46,659 nt of DNA, from positions 1-46,659 of the forward strand of contig JAEPMY010000014.1 of assembly GCA_017643685.1 (NCBI GenBank). Direction: 5' to 3'. The notes under the pieces are model-generated. The model worked only from the letters and a program-made list of their open reading frames with translations. It did no database searches and was not told the origin of the DNA. Positions 33,572 through 43,012 of this stretch are shown here, piece after piece (position 1 is the first letter of the stretch; every line of letters begins with the position of its first letter). The translations under genes and the position numbers were made by a program. The stretch comes from Sneathiella sp. GTDB taxonomy: Bacteria > Pseudomonadota > Alphaproteobacteria > Sneathiellales > Sneathiellaceae.

Positions 33572-33587
33572 TGGCACATACCTTGCT
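33572..33587 (+). promoter_or_regulatory. Sigma-54 (-24/-12) promoter of urtA
   Basis: TGGCACATACCTTGCT matches the sigma-54 consensus TGGCAC-N5-TTGCT, with GG and GC separated by 10 bases. The predicted transcription start is near 33598, about 30 bases before the urtA ATG. Sigma-54 promoters need an activator such as NtrC, which fits urea uptake under nitrogen limitation. Confidence 0.8.
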
Positions 33588-33628
33588 GTTCTATGTTGCG
33601 CTGCGAAAGCAAATACATGGAGGTGCGC

Positions 33629-34918
33629 ATGCAAAAACTAAAAAAAGCTCTGGGTAAAATCTCGGCAACGGTCGCGTTGGCGGCAACTGCCTTTGGTATG
33701 ACTTCCCCCGCGATGAGTGCAGAAGACGTGATTAAGGTCGGCGTGCTGCATTCTCTCTCTGGGACAATGGCGATTTCAGAAACAACACTGAAAGACAGCG
33801 TTCTGATGCTGGTGGATGACCTTAATAAAAAAGGGGGCCTGCTGGGTAAAAAAGTTGAAGCGGTTGTTGTGGATCCGGCTTCCAACTGGCCACTTTTTGC
33901 GGAGAAAGCCCGCGAATTGATCGAAGTTGAAAAAGTTGATGTTGTTTTTGGATGCTGGACATCCGTATCTCGTAAATCTGTTCTGCCGGTTTTCGAAGAG
34001 CTGAACAGCATGCTCTTTTATCCTGTGCAGTATGAAGGTGAAGAAAGCTCCCGCAACGTATTCTATACAGGTGCGGCACCGAACCAGCAGGCTATTCCAG
34101 CCGTTGAGTATCTTATGAGTGAAGATGGCGGTAGCGTAGAGCGTTGGGTGCTTGCCGGTACTGACTATGTTTACCCACGGACAACTAACAAAATTCTGGA
34201 AGCCTTCCTGAAATCCAAAGGCGTTGCAGAAGAAGATATTATGATCAATTACACACCGTTCGGTCATTCCGATTGGCAGACAATTGTATCTGATATCAAA
34301 AAGTTTGGCTCAGCCGGCAAGAAAACAGCGGTAGTTTCCACCATTAACGGTGACGCCAACGTGCCTTTCTATAAAGAACTGGCCAATCAGGGTATCAAAG
34401 CGGAAGACATTCCAGTTGTTGCATTCTCTGTTGGTGAAGAAGAACTTGCAGGTCTGGACACCAAACCACTGGTTGGTCACTTGGCTGCATGGAACTATTT
34501 CATGAGCGTTGAATCTGAAGAAAATGCGGCTTTCATCAAAAAATGGAAAGCATTTATCGGTGATGAAAAACGCGTAACAAACGATCCGATGGAAGCGACT
34601 TACATCGGCTTCAACATGTGGGTACAGGCTGTTAAACAGGCCGGTACAACAGACATTGATGCAGTTCGTCAGGCGATGTACGGCCAGGAAGTTAAAAACC
34701 TGACCGGTGGTATGGCTGTTATGAACACCAACCACCACCTGTCCAAACCAGTTCTGATCGGTGAAATTCAGGAAAATGGTCAGATCGAAACTGTCTGGAA
34801 TACAGATGGTGTCGTGAAGGGCGATGCCTGGAGTGACTTCATTCCAGAAAGCGCCAAGCTGACCGCCGACTGGACATATCCGTTCGTATGCGGTGGCTGT
34901 GAAAAGCCAATGTACTAA
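33629..34918 (+). CDS. urtA: Urea ABC transporter, periplasmic substrate-binding protein
   Basis: This 429-residue periplasmic protein binds urea for the Urt transporter. It has a signal peptide up to about Ala31 (SPAMSA-E) and the type I binding-protein fold shared with the Leu/Ile/Val binding proteins. The motif GVLHSLSGTMAISETTLKDS near the mature N-terminus, GCWTSVSRKSVLPVFE, and the C-terminal FVCGGCEKPMY are typical of UrtA. GGAGG lies 5 bases before the ATG at 33629. It is the first gene after a sigma-54 promoter. A hairpin separates it from urtB, as is usual for highly expressed binding proteins. Confidence 0.96.
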   Translation: MQKLKKALGKISATVALAATAFGMTSPAMSAEDVIKVGVLHSLSGTMAISETTLKDSVLMLVDDLNKKGGLLGKKVEAVVVDPASNWPLFAEKARELIEVEKVDVVFGCWTSVSRKSVLPVFEELNSMLFYPVQYEGEESSRNVFYTGAAPNQQAIPAVEYLMSEDGGSVERWVLAGTDYVYPRTTNKILEAFLKSKGVAEEDIMINYTPFGHSDWQTIVSDIKKFGSAGKKTAVVSTINGDANVPFYKELANQGIKAEDIPVVAFSVGEEELAGLDTKPLVGHLAAWNYFMSVESEENAAFIKKWKAFIGDEKRVTNDPMEATYIGFNMWVQAVKQAGTTDIDAVRQAMYGQEVKNLTGGMAVMNTNHHLSKPVLIGEIQENGQIETVWNTDGVVKGDAWSDFIPESAKLTADWTYPFVCGGCEKPMY

Positions 34919-34934
34919 TCCATTCCAAATCTTG

Positions 34935-34956
34935 AAGGGGCGGTTTGCCGCCCTTT
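34935..34956 (+). terminator. Intercistronic hairpin between urtA and urtB
   Basis: GGGCGG (34938-34943) pairs with CCGCCC (34948-34953), with a G-T pair and two A-T pairs extending the stem. Only three Ts follow, so it probably attenuates or stabilises the urtA end, with partial read-through into urtB. Confidence 0.65.
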
Positions 34957-34987
34957 CATCCCCATCCTGGAAAACCGGATTATCCCC

Positions 34988-36622
34988 ATGAAAATAATAA
35001 AAAAAGCTATTCTGTTACTGAGTACTTTAACTTGCCTTGTTCTAACCGGCGCAACCCTTGGGGCTGCTTCCGAGCTGTATGATGTAACGCAAGAGCTCAA
35101 CACAAAAAGCTACTCTAAAAAAGCAAAAGTGGTTGCCAAGATTGCCGAAACAGGTGATGAGCAGGCTGCTGATATTCTTCGGGCGTTGATGGCAGGTGAT
35201 CTGTTCGCTCGAAAATCTGATAAAATTATTGTTCTGGCAGAAAAACAGCCAGATGGTGGTTATGCCTTGATTGCCCCCGGTACGGGCGCGGCGCTGGGCA
35301 CGGCTAAAAAATCAGACCTCTCAAAGGTCAAAATCAACAATCGGGTACGAAATGCTATTAAAGCGGCGCTTGGCGGCTTGGATTTGAACCATCCAGATCC
35401 TGCGAAGCGACTGGCCGCAGCAGATGCTGTTTTTAAATCTCTGGATGATGACATGCTGCCCCTGCTTGAGGCGCGTTTGAAAACAGAGGAGAATGATAAA
35501 GTTAAATCCGCGTTTGAGCAGACAATCGCGGCTCTCTATCTCAATGCAGATGTGGATTTTGCAGCTAAGGTCTCCGCCCTTCACACTTTGAAAGAAAGCG
35601 GCGGACCAGAGGTGAAATCTTTTCTCTCCCGTTATTTAGCTGAATTGCCGGAGGAGGAGGCCGAGCTTCGCAGTCAAGTCGCCGAAATTTTGGACGCTGT
35701 TGAGCGCCGACTTTCCAACTTTGCACTCGTTGAAAATCTGTTTCAGGGACTGTCTCTTGGGTCGGTTCTTCTGCTCGCGGCTATTGGTCTTGCTATCACC
35801 TTCGGGGTTATGGGGGTGATCAATATGGCCCACGGCGAAATGGTGATGATTGGTGCATATACGACGTATGTCATTCAGGAGATTTGCCGAACTTCATTTC
35901 CGGCCGGGCTTGAATATTCACTGATCGTGGCAATCCCGGCGGCATTTGTTGTGGCAGGTTTTTTCGGTGTTCTACTTGAAAAATCGGTGATCCGTTTTCT
36001 TTATGGTCGGCCGCTTGAAACATTGCTCGCCACTTGGGGGGTAAGCCTGATCTTGCAGCAATTTGTGCGCACGATCTTTGGTCCAACCAATAAAGAGGTG
36101 AGTGCACCAAGTTGGTTAAGTGGTGCTTGGGAGGTCACAAGTGGTCTTTCACTGACTTACAACCGAATTGCGATTATTATATTTGCGCTCTGTGTTCTGT
36201 TCGCCCTGATGCTGGTGCTGAAGAAAACTTTGTTTGGCTTACAGATGCGTGCCGTTACCCAGAACCGGCAGATGGCCCGTTCTATGGGGGTTGAAAGCGC
36301 AACAGTTGATAGCCTGACCTTTGGTCTTGGCTCTGGTATCGCCGGGATGGCGGGCGTTGCTCTCAGCCAGATTGACAATGTGAGCCCAAACCTTGGGCAA
36401 GCCTATATCATCGATAGCTTCATGGTGGTGGTTTTTGGCGGTGTTGGGAACCTTTGGGGAACTCTGGTTGGGGCGGGTAGCCTTGGCATCGTCAACAAGT
36501 TTCTAGAGCCATATTCCGGGGCGGTTCTCGCCAAAATTCTGGTTCTTGTTGCCATCATTCTGTTCATTCAGAAACGTCCTCGCGGGCTCTTTGCCCTCAA
36601 AGGCCGCTCCGTGGAGGGTTAA
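34988..36622 (+). CDS. urtB: Urea ABC transporter permease UrtB
   Basis: This 544-residue protein is the first permease of the urea transporter. It has an N-terminal signal-like segment (residues 8-26), then a periplasmic, HEAT-like domain of roughly 210 residues, then the LivH-type membrane domain beginning near residue 250 (LSLGSVLLLAAIGLAITFGVMGVINMAHGEMVM is its start region). The late FMVVVFGGVGNLWGTLVGA is conserved in these permeases. The extended N-terminal domain is normal for UrtB and distinguishes it from LivH. Start spacing from urtA is 69 bp; the ribosome binding site is weak. Confidence 0.95.
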   Translation: MKIIKKAILLLSTLTCLVLTGATLGAASELYDVTQELNTKSYSKKAKVVAKIAETGDEQAADILRALMAGDLFARKSDKIIVLAEKQPDGGYALIAPGTGAALGTAKKSDLSKVKINNRVRNAIKAALGGLDLNHPDPAKRLAAADAVFKSLDDDMLPLLEARLKTEENDKVKSAFEQTIAALYLNADVDFAAKVSALHTLKESGGPEVKSFLSRYLAELPEEEAELRSQVAEILDAVERRLSNFALVENLFQGLSLGSVLLLAAIGLAITFGVMGVINMAHGEMVMIGAYTTYVIQEICRTSFPAGLEYSLIVAIPAAFVVAGFFGVLLEKSVIRFLYGRPLETLLATWGVSLILQQFVRTIFGPTNKEVSAPSWLSGAWEVTSGLSLTYNRIAIIIFALCVLFALMLVLKKTLFGLQMRAVTQNRQMARSMGVESATVDSLTFGLGSGIAGMAGVALSQIDNVSPNLGQAYIIDSFMVVVFGGVGNLWGTLVGAGSLGIVNKFLEPYSGAVLAKILVLVAIILFIQKRPRGLFALKGRSVEG

Positions 36623-36625
36623 GAG

Positions 36626-37801
36626 ATGACTTCACAAAATAAGATTACAGAAAAAGGCCCGTTTTTCTCGTTGTTGTCGGGCCTTCCGGGTGGCGGTAAG
36701 GCGTTTATGGGGATACTCCTTACCGCCGCCTGCTTAACACTTGCCGGTAATCTGCTGATCCCAGAGGGGCACGCTTTGCATGTGCCCACATATCTGGTCA
36801 GTTTGATGGGCAAATATCTATGCTATGCCTTACTTGCGCTCAGTGTCGATTTGATCTGGGGCTATTGCGGTATCTTATCGTTGGGGCATGGGGCGTTCTT
36901 TGCCCTTGGTGGCTACGCAATGGGCATGTATTTGATGCGCCAAATCGGTGACCGGGGCGTTTATGGTAACGCGGAATTGCCAGATTTTATGGTCTTTCTG
37001 AACTGGCAGGAATTGCCATGGTACTGGTACGGCATGGATAACGCTTTTGTTGCGGCGATTATGGTTATGTTGGTGCCGGGATTGCTAGCGTTCATCTTTG
37101 GCTGGTTTGCGTTTCGCTCTCGTGTGACGGGGGTTTATTTCTCCATCATCACTCAGGCAATGACTTATGCGTTATTGCTCGCCTTCTTCCGTAACGATAT
37201 GGGATTTGGCGGTAATAACGGTCTGACGGATTTCAAAGATATCTTGGGCTTTGATCTCCGGGCAGATGGGACCCGCGCGGCGCTGTTCGCTGGTTCGGTC
37301 ATTGCCTTGGCAATTGGCTATCTGATTTGTGCCTTCGTCACCCAATCTAAATTCGGCCGGGTTCTAGTGGCCATTCGCGATGCGGAAAGCCGCGCCCGTT
37401 TCACAGGGTATCGGGTGGAATATTATAAGCTGGCCGTTTTCGTGATCTCTGCGGTGCTTGCGGGGATCGCAGGCGCTTTTTATGTGCCGCAGGTTGGGAT
37501 TATTAACCCATCCGAATTCTCTCCGGCCAATTCGATCGAGGTTGTGATCTGGGTTGCTATCGGTGGCCGCGGAACCCTTTGGGGGGCGGTTTTGGGTGCT
37601 GTTCTTGTAAACTGGGGCAAAAGCTACTTCACAGGGGCCTTCCCGGATCTCTGGCTTTATATGTTGGGTGGCCTATTTGTTTTCTCAACGCTGCTATTGC
37701 CAAAAGGCATTGTTGGAACCGCACCAGATGTCAAACGCTGGTTGCAGGAGAAAATGTCCGCTGGTGCAGACGCTGGTGAACCCAAGAAGGGAGAGGCCTA
37801 A
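36626..37801 (+). CDS. urtC: Urea ABC transporter permease UrtC
   Basis: This 391-residue LivM-type permease has about ten membrane segments, including SVDLIWGYCGILSLGHGAFFALGGYAMGMYL and the GGRGTLWGAVLGAVLVN motif near residue 313, which faces the ATPases. It starts 3 bp after urtB, and its TAA overlaps the urtD ATG by one base. With UrtB it forms the membrane channel of the urea importer. Confidence 0.95.
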   Translation: MTSQNKITEKGPFFSLLSGLPGGGKAFMGILLTAACLTLAGNLLIPEGHALHVPTYLVSLMGKYLCYALLALSVDLIWGYCGILSLGHGAFFALGGYAMGMYLMRQIGDRGVYGNAELPDFMVFLNWQELPWYWYGMDNAFVAAIMVMLVPGLLAFIFGWFAFRSRVTGVYFSIITQAMTYALLLAFFRNDMGFGGNNGLTDFKDILGFDLRADGTRAALFAGSVIALAIGYLICAFVTQSKFGRVLVAIRDAESRARFTGYRVEYYKLAVFVISAVLAGIAGAFYVPQVGIINPSEFSPANSIEVVIWVAIGGRGTLWGAVLGAVLVNWGKSYFTGAFPDLWLYMLGGLFVFSTLLLPKGIVGTAPDVKRWLQEKMSAGADAGEPKKGEA

Positions 37802-38574
37802 TGGAAGCGGCTACCTTACAAAAACGGAGCGGTGCGGTGACGTCTATCCTTTATCTGGATGGGGTGAGTGTCAGTTTCGACGGGTTCAAGGCCATTAATG
37901 ATCTGAGCCTAACCGTGGCCCCCGGCGAAATGCGGGCGATTATTGGTCCCAACGGCGCGGGTAAAACCACCATGATGGATATTATCACCGGAAAAACCCG
38001 ACCTGATATCGGTGAAGTCTTCTTTCGTGACGAGATCGACCTCACGCAGCTGGATGAGGCGCGCATAGCCAATTTAGGAATAGGCCGTAAATTTCAGAAG
38101 CCAACCGTTTTCGAAAGTCAGAGCGTTTTTGACAATCTGGAGCTGGCGCTGAAGTGCGACAAGGGGCCGTTTGCCAGTCTTTTCTATAAAATGAGCGAGG
38201 ATCATCTTGCGCGGATTGAAGAGGTTTTGAACATCATTCGATTGGAAGATCGTCGGGATTGGCTCGCAGGGAATTTGTCCCATGGTCAGAAACAGTGGCT
38301 GGAAATCGGAATGCTGCTGATGCAGGACCCTGATCTCCTGCTGGTGGATGAACCTGTTGCCGGGATGACCGATGCGGAAACGGTGCAAACCGCTGATCTT
38401 CTTCGGGAGATTGCGAAAACCAGATCTGTTGTGGTGGTTGAACATGACATGGAGTTCGTTCGGGCGCTGGATTGCAAGGTCACGGTCCTTCACGAAGGGC
38501 ATGTCCTTGCAGAAGGCGGTCTTAAAACCGTGTCCGAAAATCCTGAAGTTATCGATGTGTATTTGGGGCGCTGA
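37801..38574 (+). CDS. urtD: Urea ABC transporter ATP-binding protein UrtD
   Basis: This 257-residue LivG-type ATPase has Walker A GPNGAGKTT, a signature-like LSHGQKQWLEIGMLL and Walker B LLVDEPVAGM, followed by the EHDMEFV switch histidine. The LSHGQ signature in place of LSGGQ is common in UrtD. It overlaps urtC by one base and is 2 bases from urtE, so stoichiometry may be set by coupling. Confidence 0.95.
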   Translation: MEAATLQKRSGAVTSILYLDGVSVSFDGFKAINDLSLTVAPGEMRAIIGPNGAGKTTMMDIITGKTRPDIGEVFFRDEIDLTQLDEARIANLGIGRKFQKPTVFESQSVFDNLELALKCDKGPFASLFYKMSEDHLARIEEVLNIIRLEDRRDWLAGNLSHGQKQWLEIGMLLMQDPDLLLVDEPVAGMTDAETVQTADLLREIAKTRSVVVVEHDMEFVRALDCKVTVLHEGHVLAEGGLKTVSENPEVIDVYLGR

Positions 38575-38576
38575 TC

Positions 38577-39272
38577 ATGCTGGCTGTTGAAAATATTGAT
38601 TTATTTTATGGTGCCAGTCAGGCGCTAAAAAAAGTTTCTCTGACCGTGAACAAGGGAGAGGTGACCTCTTTGATGGGGCGTAATGGCGTAGGGAAAACCA
38701 GTACGCTGCGGGGTGTTGTGGGGCAACATCCTATTACATCAGGGAAGATCACCTGGGAGGGTGAGGATATCTCGTCTCTGGGGGCAGCAAAACGCGCGCG
38801 CAAAGGAATTGCTGTTATTCCTCAGGGACGGGATATCTTCCCACTGCTCACGGTTGAGGAAAATCTTAAAACCGGCTTTGCCTGCTTGCCGAGAAGTGAG
38901 CGGCGGATTGATGATGAGATTTTCGATTTGTTTCCGGTTTTGAAAGATATGCTGGGGCGGCGTGGTGGCGACCTGTCTGGGGGACAACAACAGCAACTGG
39001 CCATTGGTCGGGCGCTGGTAACCAAACCGCGCCTGTTGGTCTTGGATGAGCCAACGGAAGGCATTCAACCTTCCATTATCAAGGATATCGCAAGAGTGAT
39101 CGCCAAACTTCGGGATCGCGGAGATATGGCTATTTTGCTCGTAGAGCAGTATTTTGAATTTGCTCGGGACTTGGCGGATAGATTTGCCGTTATGGATCGG
39201 GGGGAAATCATGCTCGAAGGGCGAAAAGAAGAAATGAAAGAAAGCGATGTCCGGCGCTACCTTACCGTATAA
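38577..39272 (+). CDS. urtE: Urea ABC transporter ATP-binding protein UrtE
   Basis: This 231-residue LivF-type ATPase has Walker A GRNGVGKTS, signature LSGGQQQQLAIGRAL, Walker B LLVLDEPTEGIQPSI and the switch region LLVEQYFEFA. It pairs with UrtD to energise urea import. Its last 26 bp overlap the start of ureD, which joins the transporter and urease parts into one unit. Confidence 0.95.
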   Translation: MLAVENIDLFYGASQALKKVSLTVNKGEVTSLMGRNGVGKTSTLRGVVGQHPITSGKITWEGEDISSLGAAKRARKGIAVIPQGRDIFPLLTVEENLKTGFACLPRSERRIDDEIFDLFPVLKDMLGRRGGDLSGGQQQQLAIGRALVTKPRLLVLDEPTEGIQPSIIKDIARVIAKLRDRGDMAILLVEQYFEFARDLADRFAVMDRGEIMLEGRKEEMKESDVRRYLTV

Positions 39273-40113
39273 ACAGGGGGTGACACCTCGACTTGCCCGG
39301 TCGGAGGGGCAGGTCGAGGTGTCAATTATTCAAAAAAATGGCAACAGCGTCATCAAACGGTTGTTTCAATCGGGATGTGGGCGTGTGCGCTTTCCTGAGG
39401 TGGATCACAAAGATTTGCCAGAAGCCGTATTGATCAACACATCTGGCGGTTTGACCGGCGGTGATGGGATGGCATATCGGTTAAGTGCCGAGGCTGGAGC
39501 TGGCCTCACCGTAACGGGGCAAGCGGCTGAGAAAATCTATAAATCATTGGGCGATCCCGTTCATATCAACAGTGATATCACTGTGGGAGCGGATGCTTAT
39601 TTGGAATGGATGCCGCAGGAAACAATCCTGTTTGATCGAAGCCATCTGGATCGTTTGAACCGGGTTGAGTTGGAAGAGACGGCTACGTTTCTGGGGGTTG
39701 AAGCCAATGTATTTGGCCGGACGGCTCACGGGGAAGTGGTGCGGGATATCAAAATCCGCGATGCCTGGCAGGTTCGGCGGGGCGGCAAATTGATCTGGTT
39801 TGATCGGTTTCTGTTTGATGGAAATGCCCATGAAGAGTTATCGCGCCCTGCATTGTTAAACGGAGCCGTGGCCATGGGGACGATTATTTGTGCGGGCAAA
39901 AACGTTGCTGAGTTAGTTGATCCGCTGCGGGAGAAATCTGAAGAAATGGAAAGCCGCGTCGGGATTAGTGCACTGGAGGATGATTTCATCATTTTACGAA
40001 TTATGGATGAAAATGCGGCGCGTTTTCGTGTTCATATGATGACCATCATACGAGTTTTAAGAAACAGCCTTCGGGGCGGGGATAACCCGATGCCGACGGT
40101 CTGGAAAATATAA
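39247..40113 (+). CDS. ureD: Urease accessory protein UreD
   Basis: This 288-residue protein is the UreD scaffold that binds apo-urease and helps deliver nickel with UreF and UreG. Key segments are [17 protein letters not shown] and [14 protein letters not shown], followed by [16 protein letters not shown]. The ATG at 39247 lies inside urtE; a GTG at 39280 is an alternative, preceded by AGGGG directly next to it, which is too close to serve as a ribosome binding site. The overlap makes coupling with urtE likely. The length is at the upper end of the family. Confidence 0.92.
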   Translation: MSGATLPYKQGVTPRLARSEGQVEVSIIQKNGNSVIKRLFQSGCGRVRFPEVDHKDLPEAVLINTSGGLTGGDGMAYRLSAEAGAGLTVTGQAAEKIYKSLGDPVHINSDITVGADAYLEWMPQETILFDRSHLDRLNRVELEETATFLGVEANVFGRTAHGEVVRDIKIRDAWQVRRGGKLIWFDRFLFDGNAHEELSRPALLNGAVAMGTIICAGKNVAELVDPLREKSEEMESRVGISALEDDFIILRIMDENAARFRVHMMTIIRVLRNSLRGGDNPMPTVWKI

Positions 40114-40124
40114 AGGGAAGGGAC

Positions 40125-40427
40125 ATGCAATTTTCACCGAGAGAGAAAGATAAGCTTCTGGTGTCATTGGCAGCTATGGTCGCTCGTGGCCGATTGGCGC
40201 GGGGTGTGAAACTGAACTACCCAGAGGCCATTGCCATTATCACGGACTATGTGGTGGAAGGGGCCCGCGACGGCAAAAGCGTTGCCACATTGATGGCCGA
40301 AGGCGGGGAGGTCATTTCAAAAGAGCAGGTCATGGATGGCATCGCCGATATGCTGCAAGAGGTGCAGGTCGAAGCCACTTTCCCGGACGGCACCAAACTT
40401 GTCACCGTTCATAATCCCATTCGATAG
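40125..40427 (+). CDS. ureA: Urease gamma subunit
   Basis: This 100-residue subunit begins with the conserved [20 protein letters not shown] region and contains [21 protein letters not shown] and the late [15 protein letters not shown], all standard for UreA. It packs against the alpha subunit in the (ABC)3 urease trimer. It starts 11 bp after ureD and lies 9 bp before ureB. Confidence 0.97.
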   Translation: MQFSPREKDKLLVSLAAMVARGRLARGVKLNYPEAIAIITDYVVEGARDGKSVATLMAEGGEVISKEQVMDGIADMLQEVQVEATFPDGTKLVTVHNPIR

Positions 40428-40436
40428 GAGGCGCCC

Positions 40437-40751
40437 ATGAAACCGGGAGAAATTATTCCAGCAGAGGGGACGCTAGTCCTAAACGCGGATAAAAGCACCA
40501 AAACCCTAACAGTTGCCAATACGGGCGATCGCCCTGTTCAGGTAGGGAGCCACTATCATTTTGCTGAGGTGAATTCCGGCCTTGAGTTTGATCGGGAAGC
40601 GGCAAGAGGATGTCGGCTTGATATCCCATCGGGCACCGCTATTCGCTTTGAGCCTGGGCAGTCACGAGATGTGACGCTGATCGATATTGGCGGAAAACGC
40701 GAGATTTATGGGTTTAAAGGCGATGTTATGGGCGCCTTGGGGGGGAATTAA
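40437..40751 (+). CDS. ureB: Urease beta subunit
   Basis: This 104-residue subunit has the UreB signatures [26 protein letters not shown], and the [28 protein letters not shown] end region. GGAGG lies 6 bases before the ATG. It is a separate gene as in most proteobacteria, not fused to ureA as in Helicobacter. It is 1 bp from ureC. Confidence 0.97.
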   Translation: MKPGEIIPAEGTLVLNADKSTKTLTVANTGDRPVQVGSHYHFAEVNSGLEFDREAARGCRLDIPSGTAIRFEPGQSRDVTLIDIGGKREIYGFKGDVMGALGGN

Positions 40752-40752
40752 G

Positions 40753-42465
40753 ATGCCAGCAGAAATGACACGCCGTGCCTATGCAGGCATGTTTGGTCCA
40801 ACCGTCGGTGACAAGGTTCGTCTTGCCGATACGGATATCATCATCGAGGTGGAGAAGGATTTCACCACCTATGGTGAAGAAGTGAAATTTGGCGGCGGTA
40901 AAGTAATCCGCGACGGAATGGGGCAATCACAGATTACCCGTGCCGGAGGGGCGGTTGATACGGTCATCACAAACGCACTGATCATCGATCACTGGGGAAT
41001 TGTCAAAGCTGATGTGGCTTTGAAAGATGGAAAAGTGGCGGCTGTTGGAAAAGCGGGCAACCCCGATATTCAAAACGGTGTTGATATCATTATTGGTCCT
41101 TCCACCGAAGTGATCGCGGGCGAGGGTAAAATCCTGACCGCTGGGGGCATTGATGCTCACATCCATTTTATCTGTCCGCAGCAAATCGAAGAAGCACTGG
41201 CAAGTGGCGTGACGACTATGATGGGCGGGGGAACAGGTCCTGCAACGGGGACCAACGCAACAACTTGTACGCCGGGCGCGTTTCATATCGCCCGAATGCT
41301 CCAAGCGGCAGAAGCCTTTCCAATGAACCTTGGGTTTTTCGGAAAAGGGAATGCCAGCCTGCCTGAAGGATTGCAAGAGCAGGTCGCGGCCGGCGCCTGC
41401 GGCTTGAAATTACATGAGGATTGGGGCACCACACCAGCGGCTATCGATTGTTGTCTTGGGGTTGCCGATGAAATGGATGTGCAAGTCCTGATCCATACCG
41501 ATACCCTTAATGAAAGTGGTTTCGTTGAAGATACCATTGCGGCGTTTAAAGGTCGGACGATCCACGCGTTTCATACCGAAGGAGCGGGGGGTGGGCATGC
41601 CCCGGATATCATCCGGCTTGCGGGTGAAGATAACGTTATTCCCTCCTCCACCAATCCGACACGTCCTTTCACGGTCAATACGATTGACGAGCATTTGGAT
41701 ATGTTGATGGTATGTCACCATCTGGATCCAAATATTCCAGAAGATGTGGCATTTGCCGAAAGCCGTATTCGCAAAGAAACGATTGCTGCGGAAGACATCC
41801 TGCATGACATGGGGGCTTTCTCCATTATCTCGTCCGATAGTCAGGCCATGGGCCGTGTTGGTGAGGTTTTGGTGCGGACCTGGCAGACAGCAGATAAAAT
41901 GAAGAAGCAGCGGGGGCGTTTGGCGCAGGAAATGGGTGATAACGATAATTTTCGCGCTAAAAGATATATCTCTAAATATACGATTAATCCTGCAATTGCA
42001 CAGGGTATCGACAGTTATGTTGGATCCATCGAGGTTGGAAAACTTGCCGATCTGGTCCTGTGGTCTCCTGCCTTTTTTGGAGTGAAACCTGATCTGGTTC
42101 TGAAAAGCGGCACAATTGTCATGGCGCCAATGGGAGATCCAAATGCATCTATCCCGACACCTCAACCGGTTCACTACCGTCCGATGTTTGGATCCTTTGG
42201 CAAAAGCCTGACTGCAAGTTCCGTAAGTTTCGTTTCTGAAGCCGGATTAGCTGCGGATTTGAAAGGGCAGTTGGGATTGGAGCGGGAGTTGCTACCTGTT
42301 AAAAATACTCGCGGCGGCATTGGCAAGAAATCCATGATCCATAATGATGCGACCCCTGATCTGCAGGTTGACCCTGAAACATATGTTGTGACCGCTGATG
42401 GTGAAGTGCTGGCTTGTGAGGCAGCAACGGAACTGCCAATGGCACAACGCTATTTTATGTATTAA
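40753..42465 (+). CDS. ureC: Urease alpha subunit, catalytic
   Basis: This 570-residue subunit holds the dinickel site that hydrolyses urea to ammonia and carbamate. Ligands and catalytic residues are in place: His136 and His138 in GIDAHIHFI, the carbamylated Lys219 in LKLHEDWG, the flap His322 in MVCHHLDP and Asp362 in ISSDSQAMG. The ATG at 40753 ([20 protein letters not shown]) is the family start; the frame is open from 40687 but that extension lies inside ureB. The protein is of normal length and appears fully active. Confidence 0.98.
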   Translation: MPAEMTRRAYAGMFGPTVGDKVRLADTDIIIEVEKDFTTYGEEVKFGGGKVIRDGMGQSQITRAGGAVDTVITNALIIDHWGIVKADVALKDGKVAAVGKAGNPDIQNGVDIIIGPSTEVIAGEGKILTAGGIDAHIHFICPQQIEEALASGVTTMMGGGTGPATGTNATTCTPGAFHIARMLQAAEAFPMNLGFFGKGNASLPEGLQEQVAAGACGLKLHEDWGTTPAAIDCCLGVADEMDVQVLIHTDTLNESGFVEDTIAAFKGRTIHAFHTEGAGGGHAPDIIRLAGEDNVIPSSTNPTRPFTVNTIDEHLDMLMVCHHLDPNIPEDVAFAESRIRKETIAAEDILHDMGAFSIISSDSQAMGRVGEVLVRTWQTADKMKKQRGRLAQEMGDNDNFRAKRYISKYTINPAIAQGIDSYVGSIEVGKLADLVLWSPAFFGVKPDLVLKSGTIVMAPMGDPNASIPTPQPVHYRPMFGSFGKSLTASSVSFVSEAGLAADLKGQLGLERELLPVKNTRGGIGKKSMIHNDATPDLQVDPETYVVTADGEVLACEAATELPMAQRYFMY

Positions 42466-42469
42466 GCCC

Positions 42470-42997
42470 ATGAAAACAGCATTGGAACTGATCCCGGCGA
42501 ATGAAGCGTTCGCTGGTGAAATCGTCGGGGATGTCACCCTTGATTTTGATAGCCGTCGCCGTCGCCGTATCCGCCTTGAAACGGATGAGGGGGATCCTTT
42601 TTTGTTGAACCTTTCTGAGGTAAAAACTCTGCGGGATGGGGATGTTTTGAAACTAGATGACGGCTGCGGCATTCGGGTGAAAGCCGCACCAGAGCCGGTG
42701 GTCGATGTTACGTGTCACAATACCGCTGAGCTGGTGCGGGTCGCATGGCATTTGGGAAACCGGCACCTGCCGACCCAATTGATGGGCGATCGGCTTCGCA
42801 TCCGACAAGACCATGTGATTGAGGATATGCTGGAAAAATTGGGGGCCACACCAACCCGTGTCGAGGCACCTTTTAACCCTGAAGGCGGGGCTTACGGACA
42901 TGGGGAGACTATGGGGCATGATCTTAGCGGTCATAGTCACGATCATAGCCATGAACACGGGCACGAACATGCACATTCTCATGATCATTCGCACTAA
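42470..42997 (+). CDS. ureE: Urease accessory protein UreE, nickel carrier
   Basis: This 175-residue metallochaperone supplies nickel to the UreDFG complex. The N-terminal domain begins MKTALELIPANEAFAGEIVGD and the metal-binding domain includes WHLGNRHLPTQLMGDRLRI, with the His used for nickel between dimers. The C-terminus is a His-rich tail of about 30 residues with repeated (G/S)H(D/E)H units (13 or more His), which stores extra nickel. The ATG at 42470 is 4 bp after ureC; a longer frame open from 42398 lies within ureC. Confidence 0.94.
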   Translation: MKTALELIPANEAFAGEIVGDVTLDFDSRRRRRIRLETDEGDPFLLNLSEVKTLRDGDVLKLDDGCGIRVKAAPEPVVDVTCHNTAELVRVAWHLGNRHLPTQLMGDRLRIRQDHVIEDMLEKLGATPTRVEAPFNPEGGAYGHGETMGHDLSGHSHDHSHEHGHEHAHSHDHSH

Positions 42998-43012
42998 GGG
43001 TAAGGGGCAGAT

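Noticed and set aside
41410-42174. A 254-codon minus-strand frame inside ureC
   Set aside because: It is antisense to the catalytic urease subunit and has a random-looking composition with no motif.
42900-42994. Short tandem repeat in DNA
   Set aside because: The repetition is due to the His-rich tail of UreE (CAT/CAC codons with Asp, Glu, Ser and Gly), not a structural DNA repeat.
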